NCBI RefSeq assembly: GCF_036231965.1
Contig: NZ_CP109499.1
Coordinates: 5,580,001-5,644,000 of the forward strand
DNA: 64,000 nt
Source: Streptomyces sp. NBC_01428
Lineage (GTDB): Bacteria > Actinomycetota > Actinomycetes > Streptomycetales > Streptomycetaceae
Direction: 5' to 3'
The notes beneath the pieces were generated by a model, which saw only the letters and a list, made by a program, of their open reading frames with translations, did no database searches and was not told the origin of the DNA. Shown piece by piece: positions 55,546-63,162 of this stretch. A program made the translations under genes and the position numbers. Positions within the stretch are counted from its first letter, which is position 1; each line of letters opens with the position of its first letter.

Positions 55546-57246
55546 GTGCGGCCGGTAGGGAGCAAGTACCTCCTTGAGGAGCCGCTGGGGCGCGGCGCCA
55601 CAGGCACGGTCTGGCGCGCCAGCCAGCGGGAGACCGCGGGCGCCGAGGCCGCCGTCGCGGGCCAGCCCGGCGAGACCGTGGCGATCAAGGTCCTGAAGGA
55701 GGAGCTCGCCAGCGACGCCGACATCGTGATGCGGTTCCTGCGCGAGCGGTCGGTGCTGCTGCGCCTGACCCACCCCAACATCGTGCGCGTACGGGACCTC
55801 GTCGTCGAGGGCGACCTGCTCGCGCTCGTCATGGACCTGGTCGACGGACCCGACCTGCACCGCTACCTGCGCGAGAACGGGCCGTTCTCGCCCGTCGCCG
55901 CCTCCCTGCTGACGGCCCAGGTCGCCGACGCGCTCGCCGCCAGCCATGCCGACGGCGTCGTGCACCGCGACCTGAAGCCGGCGAACGTCCTGCTCAAGCA
56001 GGACGCCGGCGGGATGCACCCGATGCTCACCGACTTCGGCATCGCCCGCCTCGCCGACTCCCCGGGCCTGACCCGCACCCACGAGTTCGTCGGCACGCCC
56101 GCGTACGTCGCGCCGGAGTCCGCCGAAGGACGCCCGCAGACGTCCGCCGTCGACATCTACGGCGCGGGCATCCTGCTGTACGAGCTGGTCACCGGCCGCC
56201 CGCCGTTCTCCGGCGGGTCCGCCCTCGAAGTGCTGCACCAGCACCTCAGCGCCGAACCGCGCCGCCCCTCGACCGTCCCGGACCCGCTGTGGACGGTCAT
56301 AGAGCGCTGCCTGCGCAAGAACCCGGACGAGCGGCCCAGCGCCGAGAACCTCGCGCGCGGACTGCGGGCCGTCGCCGCGGGCGTCGGCGTGCACGCGACC
56401 CCCGCGCAGATCGCCGCGGCCGACGGCGTGGGCGCCCTCCTCGCGCCCGACCCGTCCCCGGCGACCGTCCCGAACATGCCGGGTGCCGCCGACCCCACGC
56501 AGGTGCTCCCGCACAACGCGGGCTCCTACGACCCGTACGGCGCCACCAGCGTGCTGCCGCACACCTCCGGCGACGCCGACCCCACCTCCGTCCTGCCGAC
56601 CCGCGGCGCGGCCGACCCGACCGCGGTCCTGCCGCCCGTGCCCCCGAACCAGCCGGGCGGCGGCCAGGGAGAGGACCCGCACCCCTGGCAGAACCAGCTC
56701 CGCGCGGCCCGCGACCGCAACGACCAGACGCAGGTCCAGTACCTCGACCCGAACGAGGACCCGCTGCGCCGCCGTCCCCAGCGACAGGTGGCCCGGCCGC
56801 AGCAGCAGCCCCAGCAACCCCAGCAGCAGCGACCGCAGCGCGGCCGGCAGCAGCAGCAGCAGGGCTACGGCTACCCGCAGCAGCAGGACCCGCAGCAGTA
56901 CGCGCCGCGTCACCAGCAACAGCAGCCGCAGCGCTACGCCCCGGCTCCCCAGCAGCAGCCCCAGCCGCAGCGCTACGCCGAGCCGCAGCAGCCCGCGCCG
57001 CGTCCCGCGCGTGAACCCCGTCAGCGCAGCGCCAACCCCATGAAGATCCCGGGGCTCGGCTGCCTGAAGGGCTGTCTGTTCACCATCGTCATCCTCTTCG
57101 TGGCCGGCTGGCTGGTGTGGGAGTTCAGCCCCCTCCAGGACTGGATCGGCAGCACGAAGGGCTACTGGGCCCAGCTCAGCGACTGGTTCGACACGGTCAG
57201 CGGATGGGTCGGCGACCTCGGCGGAAGCGGCTCCTCGGGCAACTGA
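55546..57246 (+). CDS. pkaA: Membrane serine/threonine protein kinase PkaA
   Basis: A 566-residue eukaryotic-type kinase. The catalytic domain (about 8-275) has the glycine loop LGRGATGTV, Lys48 (VAIK), catalytic Asp142 in HRDLKPAN, DFG at 163-165 and the APE-like VAPESAEG. Then come four T-x-VLP repeats (316-363), a Gln/Pro-rich stretch (418-482), a transmembrane helix (510-527) and a short extracytoplasmic Trp-rich tail with no PASTA domain. GTG 55546 is preceded by GGGAG; an out-of-frame ATG at 55541 should not be mistaken for the start. It is followed by a second kinase 105 bases away. Confidence 0.94.
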   Translation: MRPVGSKYLLEEPLGRGATGTVWRASQRETAGAEAAVAGQPGETVAIKVLKEELASDADIVMRFLRERSVLLRLTHPNIVRVRDLVVEGDLLALVMDLVDGPDLHRYLRENGPFSPVAASLLTAQVADALAASHADGVVHRDLKPANVLLKQDAGGMHPMLTDFGIARLADSPGLTRTHEFVGTPAYVAPESAEGRPQTSAVDIYGAGILLYELVTGRPPFSGGSALEVLHQHLSAEPRRPSTVPDPLWTVIERCLRKNPDERPSAENLARGLRAVAAGVGVHATPAQIAAADGVGALLAPDPSPATVPNMPGAADPTQVLPHNAGSYDPYGATSVLPHTSGDADPTSVLPTRGAADPTAVLPPVPPNQPGGGQGEDPHPWQNQLRAARDRNDQTQVQYLDPNEDPLRRRPQRQVARPQQQPQQPQQQRPQRGRQQQQQGYGYPQQQDPQQYAPRHQQQQPQRYAPAPQQQPQPQRYAEPQQPAPRPAREPRQRSANPMKIPGLGCLKGCLFTIVILFVAGWLVWEFSPLQDWIGSTKGYWAQLSDWFDTVSGWVGDLGGSGSSGN

Positions 57247-57351
57247 CCCTGTGGATTTGTCGATATCTGACGGGTGATTTCCGCCTCGGGAGTGAAGGTT
57301 GGCTCCTCGGACGCGTACTTTTAGCGACAACACGCGTCTGTAGGAGCAGTC

Positions 57352-58605
57352 TTGGCACGCAAGATCGGCAGCCGGTACACCGCGAACCAGATCCTGGGGC
57401 GGGGGAGCGCCGGCACGGTGTGGCTGGGCGAGGGACCCGAGGGTCCCGTCGCCATCAAGCTGCTGCGCGAGGACCTGGCGTCCGACCAGGAGCTCGTGGG
57501 GCGCTTCGTGCAGGAGCGCACCGCCCTGCTCGGTCTCGACGACCCCCACGTGGTGGCGGTCCGTGACCTGGTCGTCGACGGCAACGACCTCGCCCTCGTC
57601 ATGGACCTCGTCCGCGGCACCGACCTGCGCACCCGGCTCGACCGGGAGCGCAGGCTCGCCCCCGAGTCGGCCGTCGCGATCGTCGCCGACGTCGCCGACG
57701 GGCTGGCCGCCGCGCACGCCGCCGGTGTCGTCCACCGCGACGTGAAGCCCGAGAACGTCCTGCTCGACATGCAGGGTCCGCTCGGCCCGGGCGGATCCCA
57801 CCCCGCCCTCCTCACCGACTTCGGTGTGGCCAAGCTCATCGACTCCCCGCGCCGCACCCGGGCCACGAAGATCATCGGCACCCCGGACTACCTGGCCCCC
57901 GAGATCATCGAGGGACTGCCGCCGCGCGCCGCCGTCGACATCTACGCCCTGGCCACCGTGCTCTACGAGCTGCTCGCCGGGTTCACGCCCTTCGGCGGCG
58001 GCCATCCCGGCGCCGTCCTGCGCCGCCACGTCACGGAGACCGTCGTCCCGCTCCCCGGCATCCCGGACGAGCTGTGGCAGCTCATCGTGCAGTGCCTCGC
58101 CAAGGCGCCCGCCTCCCGGCTGCGCGCTTCCGAGCTGGGAGCCCGGCTCCGGGAGCAGCTGCCGCTGCTGGCCGGGATGCCGCCGCTGGACGTGGACTCG
58201 CCGGACGCGGAGGGCGAGGAGGCGGACGAGGAGCGCCAGGAGAACGACGAGAGCGCGGAGCCGGCGGAGCCCGCCGCGGAGCGGGTGCGGCGCGGGGCCG
58301 TGCCGCTGGTGCCGGGGGCCGCGCCCGACTCGAACCGCGACACCCACACCTCGATGCGGGTGCCGGCGCCCGACGAACTGGCCGGCGGCGCCCGCGGCAC
58401 CGCGCGGGCGCCCCGGGCCGCCGGCGCCCCCAGGCCCGGGTCCGCACGGCACCGTGCCTCCGCCCGGCGGCGGCGGATCACGCTGGGGGCCGCGGCGGTC
58501 GCGCTCGTCGCCGCGGTGGGGGTCGGCACCTGGCTCGCGACCTCCGGCGACGACGCCGGCGCGAACCCCCAGGACACCAAGAACTCGGCCCCGTCGTCCC
58601 CGTGA
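57352..58605 (+). CDS. pkaB: Membrane serine/threonine protein kinase PkaB
   Basis: A 417-residue kinase. Catalytic domain features are LGRGSAGTV, Lys36 (VAIK), Asp130 in HRDVKPEN, DFG at 156-158 and LAPEIIEG. An acidic linker (about 280-310), a Pro/Arg-rich region and a single helix (about 377-396) with a 21-residue outer tail follow. Translation appears to start at a rare TTG (57352), supported by AGGAG at 57342-57346 with 5-base spacing. It is tandem with pkaA in the same direction, and the kinase domains are clearly related, suggesting an old duplication. Substrates are unknown. Confidence 0.93.
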   Translation: MARKIGSRYTANQILGRGSAGTVWLGEGPEGPVAIKLLREDLASDQELVGRFVQERTALLGLDDPHVVAVRDLVVDGNDLALVMDLVRGTDLRTRLDRERRLAPESAVAIVADVADGLAAAHAAGVVHRDVKPENVLLDMQGPLGPGGSHPALLTDFGVAKLIDSPRRTRATKIIGTPDYLAPEIIEGLPPRAAVDIYALATVLYELLAGFTPFGGGHPGAVLRRHVTETVVPLPGIPDELWQLIVQCLAKAPASRLRASELGARLREQLPLLAGMPPLDVDSPDAEGEEADEERQENDESAEPAEPAAERVRRGAVPLVPGAAPDSNRDTHTSMRVPAPDELAGGARGTARAPRAAGAPRPGSARHRASARRRRITLGAAAVALVAAVGVGTWLATSGDDAGANPQDTKNSAPSSP

Positions 58606-58610
58606 ACCCG

Positions 58611-58638
58611 GTGTGAGGCCCCGGGTGTGAGACCCCGG
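58611..58638. repeat. 14-bp tandem duplication after pkaB
   Basis: GTGTGAGGCCCCGG (58611-58624) is followed directly by GTGTGAGACCCCGG (58625-58638), one mismatch, just beyond the pkaB stop. Confidence 0.9.
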
Positions 58639-58684
58639 GCGGGAGCCTTTCGCCCCCCTCCGCCCCCACCCGTCCCGTCCCTGA

Positions 58685-58749
58685 GGGCTGCGCCCCCGGA
58701 CCCCCGCTTCGGCCCGGACGGCCTCGCCCTCGATCGCCGGACCGGCTGG
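58685..58749. repeat. Copy of an interspersed Streptomyces intergenic element
   Basis: The run beginning GGGCTGCGCCCCCGGACC and ending GATCGCCGGACCGGCTGG matches from memory a non-coding sequence scattered in many Streptomyces genomes, usually just downstream of genes. It contains GC-rich short hairpins. Function unknown; recognition is from memory, not a search. Confidence 0.55.
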
Positions 58750-58801
58750 ACCCCCGGGGGACGAGGGCGGGCCCGGTTGTCGTAGCCGTTACGCTGGAGG
58801 C

Positions 58802-59908
58802 GTGGCAGTCGTCGATGTATCCGAAGAGCTCAAGTCCCTCTCCTCGACCATGGAGTCGATCGAGGCCGTCCTGGACCTCGACAAGCTGAGGGCAGATGTC
58901 GCCGTGCTCGAGGAGCAGGCGGCCGCGCCGTCCCTGTGGGACGACCCCGACGAGGCGCAGAAGATCACCAGCAAGCTGAGCCACCTCCAGGCGGAGGTCA
59001 GGAAGGCCGAGGCGCTCCGCGGACGCATCGACGATCTGAGTGTGCTCTTCGAGATGGCCGAGGAGGAGGACGACCCGGACACCCGCGCCGAGGCCGAGAC
59101 CGAGCTCACGGCCGTCAAGAAGGCGCTGGACGAGATGGAGGTCCGCACCCTCCTGTCCGGCGAGTACGACTCCCGCGAGGCCGTCGTCACCATCCGCGCC
59201 GAGGCCGGCGGCGTCGACGCCTCCGACTTCGCCGAGAAGCTCCAGCGCATGTACCTGCGCTGGGCGGAGCGCCACGGCTACAAGACGGAGCTGTACGAGA
59301 CCTCGTACGCGGAAGAGGCGGGCATCAAGTCCACCACCTTCGCCGTCCACGTCCCGTACGCCTACGGCACGCTCTCCGTCGAGCAGGGCACCCACCGTCT
59401 CGTGCGCATCTCTCCCTTCGACAACCAGGGGCGTCGCCAGACCTCGTTCGCCGGTGTCGAGATCCTGCCCGTCGTCGAGCAGACCGACCACATCGAGATC
59501 GACGAGTCGGAACTGCGCATCGACGTGTACCGCTCGTCCGGTCCGGGCGGCCAGGGCGTCAACACCACGGACTCCGCGGTGCGCCTGACCCACCTGCCCA
59601 CCGGCATCGTCGTCTCCTGCCAGAACGAGCGGTCGCAGATCCAGAACAAGGCCTCGGCGATGAACGTGCTGCAGGCCAAGCTGCTGGAGCGGCGCCGCCA
59701 GGAGGAGCAGGCCAGGATGGACGCCCTCAAGGGCGACGGCGGCAACTCCTGGGGCAACCAGATGCGTTCGTACGTCCTGCACCCGTACCAGATGGTCAAG
59801 GACCTCCGCACCGAGTTCGAAGTCGGCAACCCCGAGGCCGTGTTCGGTGGCGAGATCGACGGCTTCCTGGAGGCCGGAATTCGCTGGCGCAAGCAGCAGG
59901 AGAAGTAA
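58802..59908 (+). CDS. prfB: Peptide chain release factor 2
   Basis: Terminates translation at UGA and UAA on the ribosome. The stop-recognition tripeptide SPF is at 204-206 (RISPFDNQGRR) and the catalytic GGQ at 249-251 (SGPGGQGVNTTDSAVRLTH). The 368 codons are uninterrupted, so the programmed frameshift that autoregulates RF2 in E. coli is absent. GTG 58802 gives the conserved MAVVDVSEELKSLSS; GGAGG at 58796-58800 is only one base away, so a leaderless start is possible. A strong terminator follows. The prfB-ftsE-ftsX order is conserved in actinobacteria, here with two small genes inserted. Confidence 0.98.
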   Translation: MAVVDVSEELKSLSSTMESIEAVLDLDKLRADVAVLEEQAAAPSLWDDPDEAQKITSKLSHLQAEVRKAEALRGRIDDLSVLFEMAEEEDDPDTRAEAETELTAVKKALDEMEVRTLLSGEYDSREAVVTIRAEAGGVDASDFAEKLQRMYLRWAERHGYKTELYETSYAEEAGIKSTTFAVHVPYAYGTLSVEQGTHRLVRISPFDNQGRRQTSFAGVEILPVVEQTDHIEIDESELRIDVYRSSGPGGQGVNTTDSAVRLTHLPTGIVVSCQNERSQIQNKASAMNVLQAKLLERRRQEEQARMDALKGDGGNSWGNQMRSYVLHPYQMVKDLRTEFEVGNPEAVFGGEIDGFLEAGIRWRKQQEK

Positions 59909-59972
59909 CCCGCGCGAACGGCCGCGCCGGGGACGGGAATTCCCGACCCGCTGCGGCGGCCGCTTTGTCGAC

Positions 59973-60007
59973 AAGGCAACTGCCGTCCACCGGACGGCAG
60001 TTGCCTT
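59973..60007 (+). terminator. Strong terminator after prfB
   Basis: A perfect 16-bp stem (59973-59988 with 59992-60007) with a 3-base loop is followed by TTGTTG. Confidence 0.88.
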
Positions 60008-60098
60008 TGTTGTGGGGGTTCTCTGGGTTTTACGTCACAGTCACATGTCCTCACGACAGGCAAATGGCGCCCTTCCGGACATCGCGTACGCAACGACC

Positions 60099-60127
60099 TT
60101 GACGTTGCTGTGAAAACTGGGAAGGGT
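60099..60127 (+). promoter_or_regulatory. Candidate promoter of the LAETG surface-protein gene
   Basis: TTGACG (60099-60104), 17 bases, then AAGGGT (60122-60127), 120 bases upstream of the start. The -35 is good and the -10 is poor. The rest of 60008-60247 shows no gene. Confidence 0.35.
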
Positions 60128-60247
60128 GACGCGTGGCATGCGTATCTCTGGGGCGCATGTGAACCGGGGGGCCGAGAGAGGCCACCTGTGACGCCGTGGC
60201 CCCGGGCGCTGCTCCACTGACGATCAGCTACTGGGGGTAGCAGGCAG

Positions 60248-60838
60248 ATGACCAAGAAGACGCGGATCCGCGTGGCGCGGATAGCCGCCGGTGCGGTGAT
60301 TGCCGCCGGTGCTTCGCTCACCGCTGCGGGTGCCGCTTCGGCGCTCGACCTGAATGTCGGCATCGGCGCGACCACCGCCGACGACCCGACGCCCACTCCG
60401 ACCGACACGGGCATCCCGACCGAGCCGACCGGTGAGCCCACCGAGCCCACCGAGGAGCCGACCCAGCCCACGGAGGAGCCCACCGAGCCCACCGAGGAGC
60501 CCACGGAGCCCACCGAGGAGCCCACTCAGCCGACCGACGAGCCGACCGAGCCGACCGAGGACCCGACCTCGACCCCGACCCAGGGCGGCGGCTCGGGCAC
60601 CGGCGGTAACGACGCCGACCCCGACGGCGGCTCCTCCGCCCAGGACGAGGGCTCCTCCGCCCTCACCGACACCGGCTCGGACACCGCCCCGCAGGGCAAG
60701 AACGACGGCGAGCTGGCCGAGACCGGTGCGGGCCAGACGACCTTCCTGCTGATCGGCGCCGCCACGATGATCGCCGGCGGCATCGGCTTCCGGATGCTCC
60801 CGCGTCTCGCGGGCGGCCGCGGCACCACCGCAGCCTGA
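60248..60838 (+). CDS. Sortase-anchored surface protein with LAETG signal and Glu-Pro-Thr repeats
   Basis: A 196-residue exported wall protein. A signal peptide (1-32, cleavage near ASA) is followed by a repeat region of Pro-Thr-Glu units (57-108), then a Gly/Asp/Ser spacer. The C-terminal sorting signal is LAETG (156-160), a hydrophobic helix (164-182) and an Arg-containing tail. LAxTG is the preferred motif of class E sortases in Streptomyces. The repeats are very acidic and probably form an extended stalk with no globular domain, so it may act as a spacer or be glycosylated on threonine. No sortase gene is in the window. A terminator follows. Confidence 0.85.
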   Translation: MTKKTRIRVARIAAGAVIAAGASLTAAGAASALDLNVGIGATTADDPTPTPTDTGIPTEPTGEPTEPTEEPTQPTEEPTEPTEEPTEPTEEPTQPTDEPTEPTEDPTSTPTQGGGSGTGGNDADPDGGSSAQDEGSSALTDTGSDTAPQGKNDGELAETGAGQTTFLLIGAATMIAGGIGFRMLPRLAGGRGTTAA

Positions 60839-60852
60839 CGCGCACGCGCACC

Positions 60853-60889
60853 ACGAAGGGCCCGGAGCACCTCGCTCCGGGCCCTTCGT
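60853..60889. terminator. Bidirectional terminator
   Basis: A perfect 16-bp stem (60853-60868 with 60874-60889) and 5-base loop lie between convergent genes. Confidence 0.85.
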
Positions 60890-60939
60890 CATGTCAGGGG
60901 CAGGTCATCGCCCTCGGGCCGTGATCGGCCGCGAGAGGC

Positions 60940-61131
60940 TCAGACGGTCTGGTGGGCCACCAGTGCCAGCGCGGCGACCAGCACCGCGAGCAGGGCGATC
61001 AGTGCCATCGGGTTCATGCCCGCGAAGGGGCTCTCCTGCTGGAGCCGCTCGCGGTTCGCGCGGCAGACGCGGCAGCGGCCCTCGCTGACAGGCCCCGCAC
61101 AGTTAGCGCACACCAGTCGGTCGTACGTCAT
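60940..61131 (-). CDS. Small zinc-ribbon membrane protein
   Basis: A 63-residue protein. Four cysteines at 8, 11, 20 and 23 (CANC-N8-CRVC) form a compact zinc ribbon, and a single helix (about 42-60) ends three residues before the C-terminus, so it is a tail-anchored type protein with the ribbon inside. ATG 61131 is supported by AAGGAGG with good spacing, which excludes the longer frame from 61167. No function is known to me. It is divergent from ftsE, and the intervening region has a strong dyad matching the TetR-region element. Confidence 0.82.
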   Translation of the reverse strand: MTYDRLVCANCAGPVSEGRCRVCRANRERLQQESPFAGMNPMALIALLAVLVAALALVAHQTV

Positions 61132-61454
61132 GCGCCGGCCCTCCTTGCGCTGTCTTCCGCGCCGCACCGACTCCTGCGGGCGCGTCGCTCTCTTAACGCT
61201 GCGGGGAACGCAACCGTTCCCCTTCCACTGTGCCAGGTTCCGCGGATTTCGGCGCGGCTCGCCTTATCCTGCCCCGCCGAGAAGTCCGCCAGCCGCTCGG
61301 ATCGAGGAAAGATCCGGAGAGATCAAGGGAGAATCGGACCTCAGATCCGTGACAAAAAGTGCAAGCCGCGCGCAACCCCGTACGCCGACTGCGCTCGCAC
61401 ACCCGGTTCGCGTATGGTCACGCACACCTACCCCCGGCGACCCGTGGTGCATCC
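61132..61454. other. Divergent region between zinc-ribbon gene and ftsE
   Basis: No gene seen in 323 bases. It holds the perfect dyad at 61203-61222 and an A/T-richer patch around 61315-61365 that may carry the ftsE promoter; no clear -35/-10 pair was placed. Confidence 0.5.
61203..61222. promoter_or_regulatory. Perfect dyad sharing its core with the TetR-region operator
   Basis: GGGGAACG-caac-CGTTCCCC is a perfect 8-bp inverted repeat. Its core GGAACGCAACCGTT (61205-61218) is identical over 14 bases to 28960-28973 in element B. It is 72 bases upstream of the zinc-ribbon start. Confidence 0.65.
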
Positions 61455-62144
61455 GTGATCCGATTCGACAACGTCTCCAAGGTCTACCCCAAGCAGACCC
61501 GCCCCGCCCTCAGGGATGTCTCCCTGGAGGTCGAGCGCGGAGAATTCGTGTTCCTCGTGGGCTCCTCCGGCTCCGGAAAGTCCACCTTCCTGCGACTGGT
61601 CCTCCGCGAGGAGCGGTGCAGCCACGGTCAGGTGCACGTCCTGGGCAAGGACCTCGCGCGCATCTCCAACTGGAAGGTGCCGCAGATGCGCCGCCAGCTG
61701 GGGACCGTGTTCCAGGACTTCCGTCTCCTGCCCAACAAGACGGTCGCCGAGAACGTGGCCTTCGCCCAGGAGGTCATCGGCAAGTCCCGCGGCGAGATCC
61801 GCAAGTCCGTGCCCCAGGTGCTCGACCTCGTCGGCCTGGGCGGCAAGGAGGACCGGATGCCCGGCGAGCTGTCCGGCGGTGAGCAGCAGCGTGTGGCCAT
61901 CGCGAGAGCCTTCGTGAACCGGCCCAAGCTCCTCATCGCGGACGAGCCGACCGGAAACCTCGACCCGCAGACCTCCGTCGGCATCATGAAGCTGCTCGAC
62001 CGGATCAACCGGACGGGCACCACCGTGGTGATGGCGACCCACGACCAGAACATCGTGGACCAGATGCGCAAGCGCGTCATCGAGCTGGAGCAGGGCCGAC
62101 TCGTCCGCGACCAGGCACGCGGCGTCTACGGCTACCAGCACTGA
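61455..62144 (+). CDS. ftsE: Cell division ATP-binding protein FtsE
   Basis: A 229-residue cytoplasmic ABC ATPase that, with FtsX, transmits ATP-driven conformational change to wall hydrolases at growth or division sites. Walker A is GSSGSGKST (36-44), the signature is LSGGEQQRVAIARA, and Walker B is LLIADEPTGNLDP, with H-loop ATHDQ. GTG 61455 gives the conserved IRFDNVSKVYP and the exact family length; no ribosome site is evident, so it may be translated from a leaderless or short leader mRNA. ftsX begins 33 bases after its stop. Confidence 0.97.
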   Translation: MIRFDNVSKVYPKQTRPALRDVSLEVERGEFVFLVGSSGSGKSTFLRLVLREERCSHGQVHVLGKDLARISNWKVPQMRRQLGTVFQDFRLLPNKTVAENVAFAQEVIGKSRGEIRKSVPQVLDLVGLGGKEDRMPGELSGGEQQRVAIARAFVNRPKLLIADEPTGNLDPQTSVGIMKLLDRINRTGTTVVMATHDQNIVDQMRKRVIELEQGRLVRDQARGVYGYQH

Positions 62145-62177
62145 TCATCGACCACGGAAAGGTCTGAGGAAGACGCC

Positions 62178-63095
62178 ATGCGCGCGCAGTTCGTTCTGTC
62201 GGAGATCGGTGTCGGTCTCCGCCGCAACCTGACCATGACCTTCGCGGTCGTCGTCTCGGTCGCCCTCTCGCTCGCCCTGTTCGGCGGGTCGCTCCTGATG
62301 AGCGACCAGGTGAACACCATGAAGGGCTACTGGTACGACAAGGTCAACGTCTCGATCTTCCTCTGCAACAAGAGCGACGCCGAGTCCGACCCCAACTGCG
62401 CCAAGGGCGCGGTGACCGCCGACCAGAAGAAGCAGATCCTCGCCGACCTGGACAAGATGACCGTCGTCCAGAAGGTCGCGTACGAGTCCTCGGACCAGGC
62501 GTACAAGCACTACAAGGAGCAGTTCGGCGACTCCCCGCTGGCCAGCAGCCTCACGCCGGACCAGATGCAGGAGTCGTACCGGATCAAGCTCCAGGACCCG
62601 GAGAAGTACCAGGTCATCGCCACCGCCTTCGACGGCCGGGACGGCGTGCAGTCCGTGCAGGACCAGAAGGGCATCCTGGACAACCTCTTCGGGCTCCTCA
62701 ACGGTATGAACTGGGCCGCGCGCGCGGTGATGGCGATGATGCTCGTCGTCGCGCTGATGCTGATCGTCAACACCGTCCGCGTCTCGGCGTTCAGCCGGCG
62801 CCGCGAGACCGGCATCATGCGCCTCGTCGGCGCCTCCGGCTTCTACATCCAGGCGCCGTTCATCGCGGAGGCCGCGGTCGCCGGACTCATCGGCGGCGGT
62901 GTCGCCTGCGGGTTCCTGCTGATCGCCCGGTACTTCATCATCGACCACGGACTCGCGCTGTCCGAGAAGCTGAACCTGATCAACTTCATCGGCTGGGACG
63001 CGGTGTTGACCAAGCTGCCGCTCATCCTCGCGACGAGCCTGCTGATGCCGGCGCTGGCCGCGTTCTTCGCGTTGCGCAAGTACCTGAAGGTGTGA
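62178..63095 (+). CDS. ftsX: Cell division permease-like protein FtsX
   Basis: A 305-residue membrane partner of FtsE. TM1 is about 21-43; a large outer domain (about 45-175) contains two cysteines (FLCNKSD and PNCAKGA) that may form a disulfide; three more helices (about 180-202, 226-256 and 276-298) follow. SRRRETGIMRLVGAS is the conserved inner loop contacting FtsE. GAGGAAG precedes ATG 62178. In actinobacteria FtsX outer domains activate NlpC/P60 hydrolases; the target here is not encoded nearby except possibly through the downstream protease. A hairpin follows the stop. Confidence 0.97.
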   Translation: MRAQFVLSEIGVGLRRNLTMTFAVVVSVALSLALFGGSLLMSDQVNTMKGYWYDKVNVSIFLCNKSDAESDPNCAKGAVTADQKKQILADLDKMTVVQKVAYESSDQAYKHYKEQFGDSPLASSLTPDQMQESYRIKLQDPEKYQVIATAFDGRDGVQSVQDQKGILDNLFGLLNGMNWAARAVMAMMLVVALMLIVNTVRVSAFSRRRETGIMRLVGASGFYIQAPFIAEAAVAGLIGGGVACGFLLIARYFIIDHGLALSEKLNLINFIGWDAVLTKLPLILATSLLMPALAAFFALRKYLKV

Positions 63096-63106
63096 CACAT
63101 GCCAAG

Positions 63107-63138
63107 AGGGCCGTACCGTCAACCGGCGGTGCGGCCCT
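63107..63138 (+). terminator. Hairpin after ftsX
   Basis: A 12-bp stem with one wobble (63107-63118 with 63127-63138) and 8-base loop lie 11 bases after the stop. It would separate ftsEX from the protease gene. Confidence 0.6.
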
Positions 63139-63162
63139 TCGCGTTGTCCTAGACTCACCGGC

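Noticed and set aside
58802..59908. Programmed frameshift in prfB
   Set aside because: The frame is continuous over 368 codons with no internal UGA early in the gene.
60410..60570. Regular short DNA repeats that resemble an array
   Set aside because: They encode in-frame Pro-Thr-Glu repeats of a surface protein; there are no unique spacers as in CRISPR.
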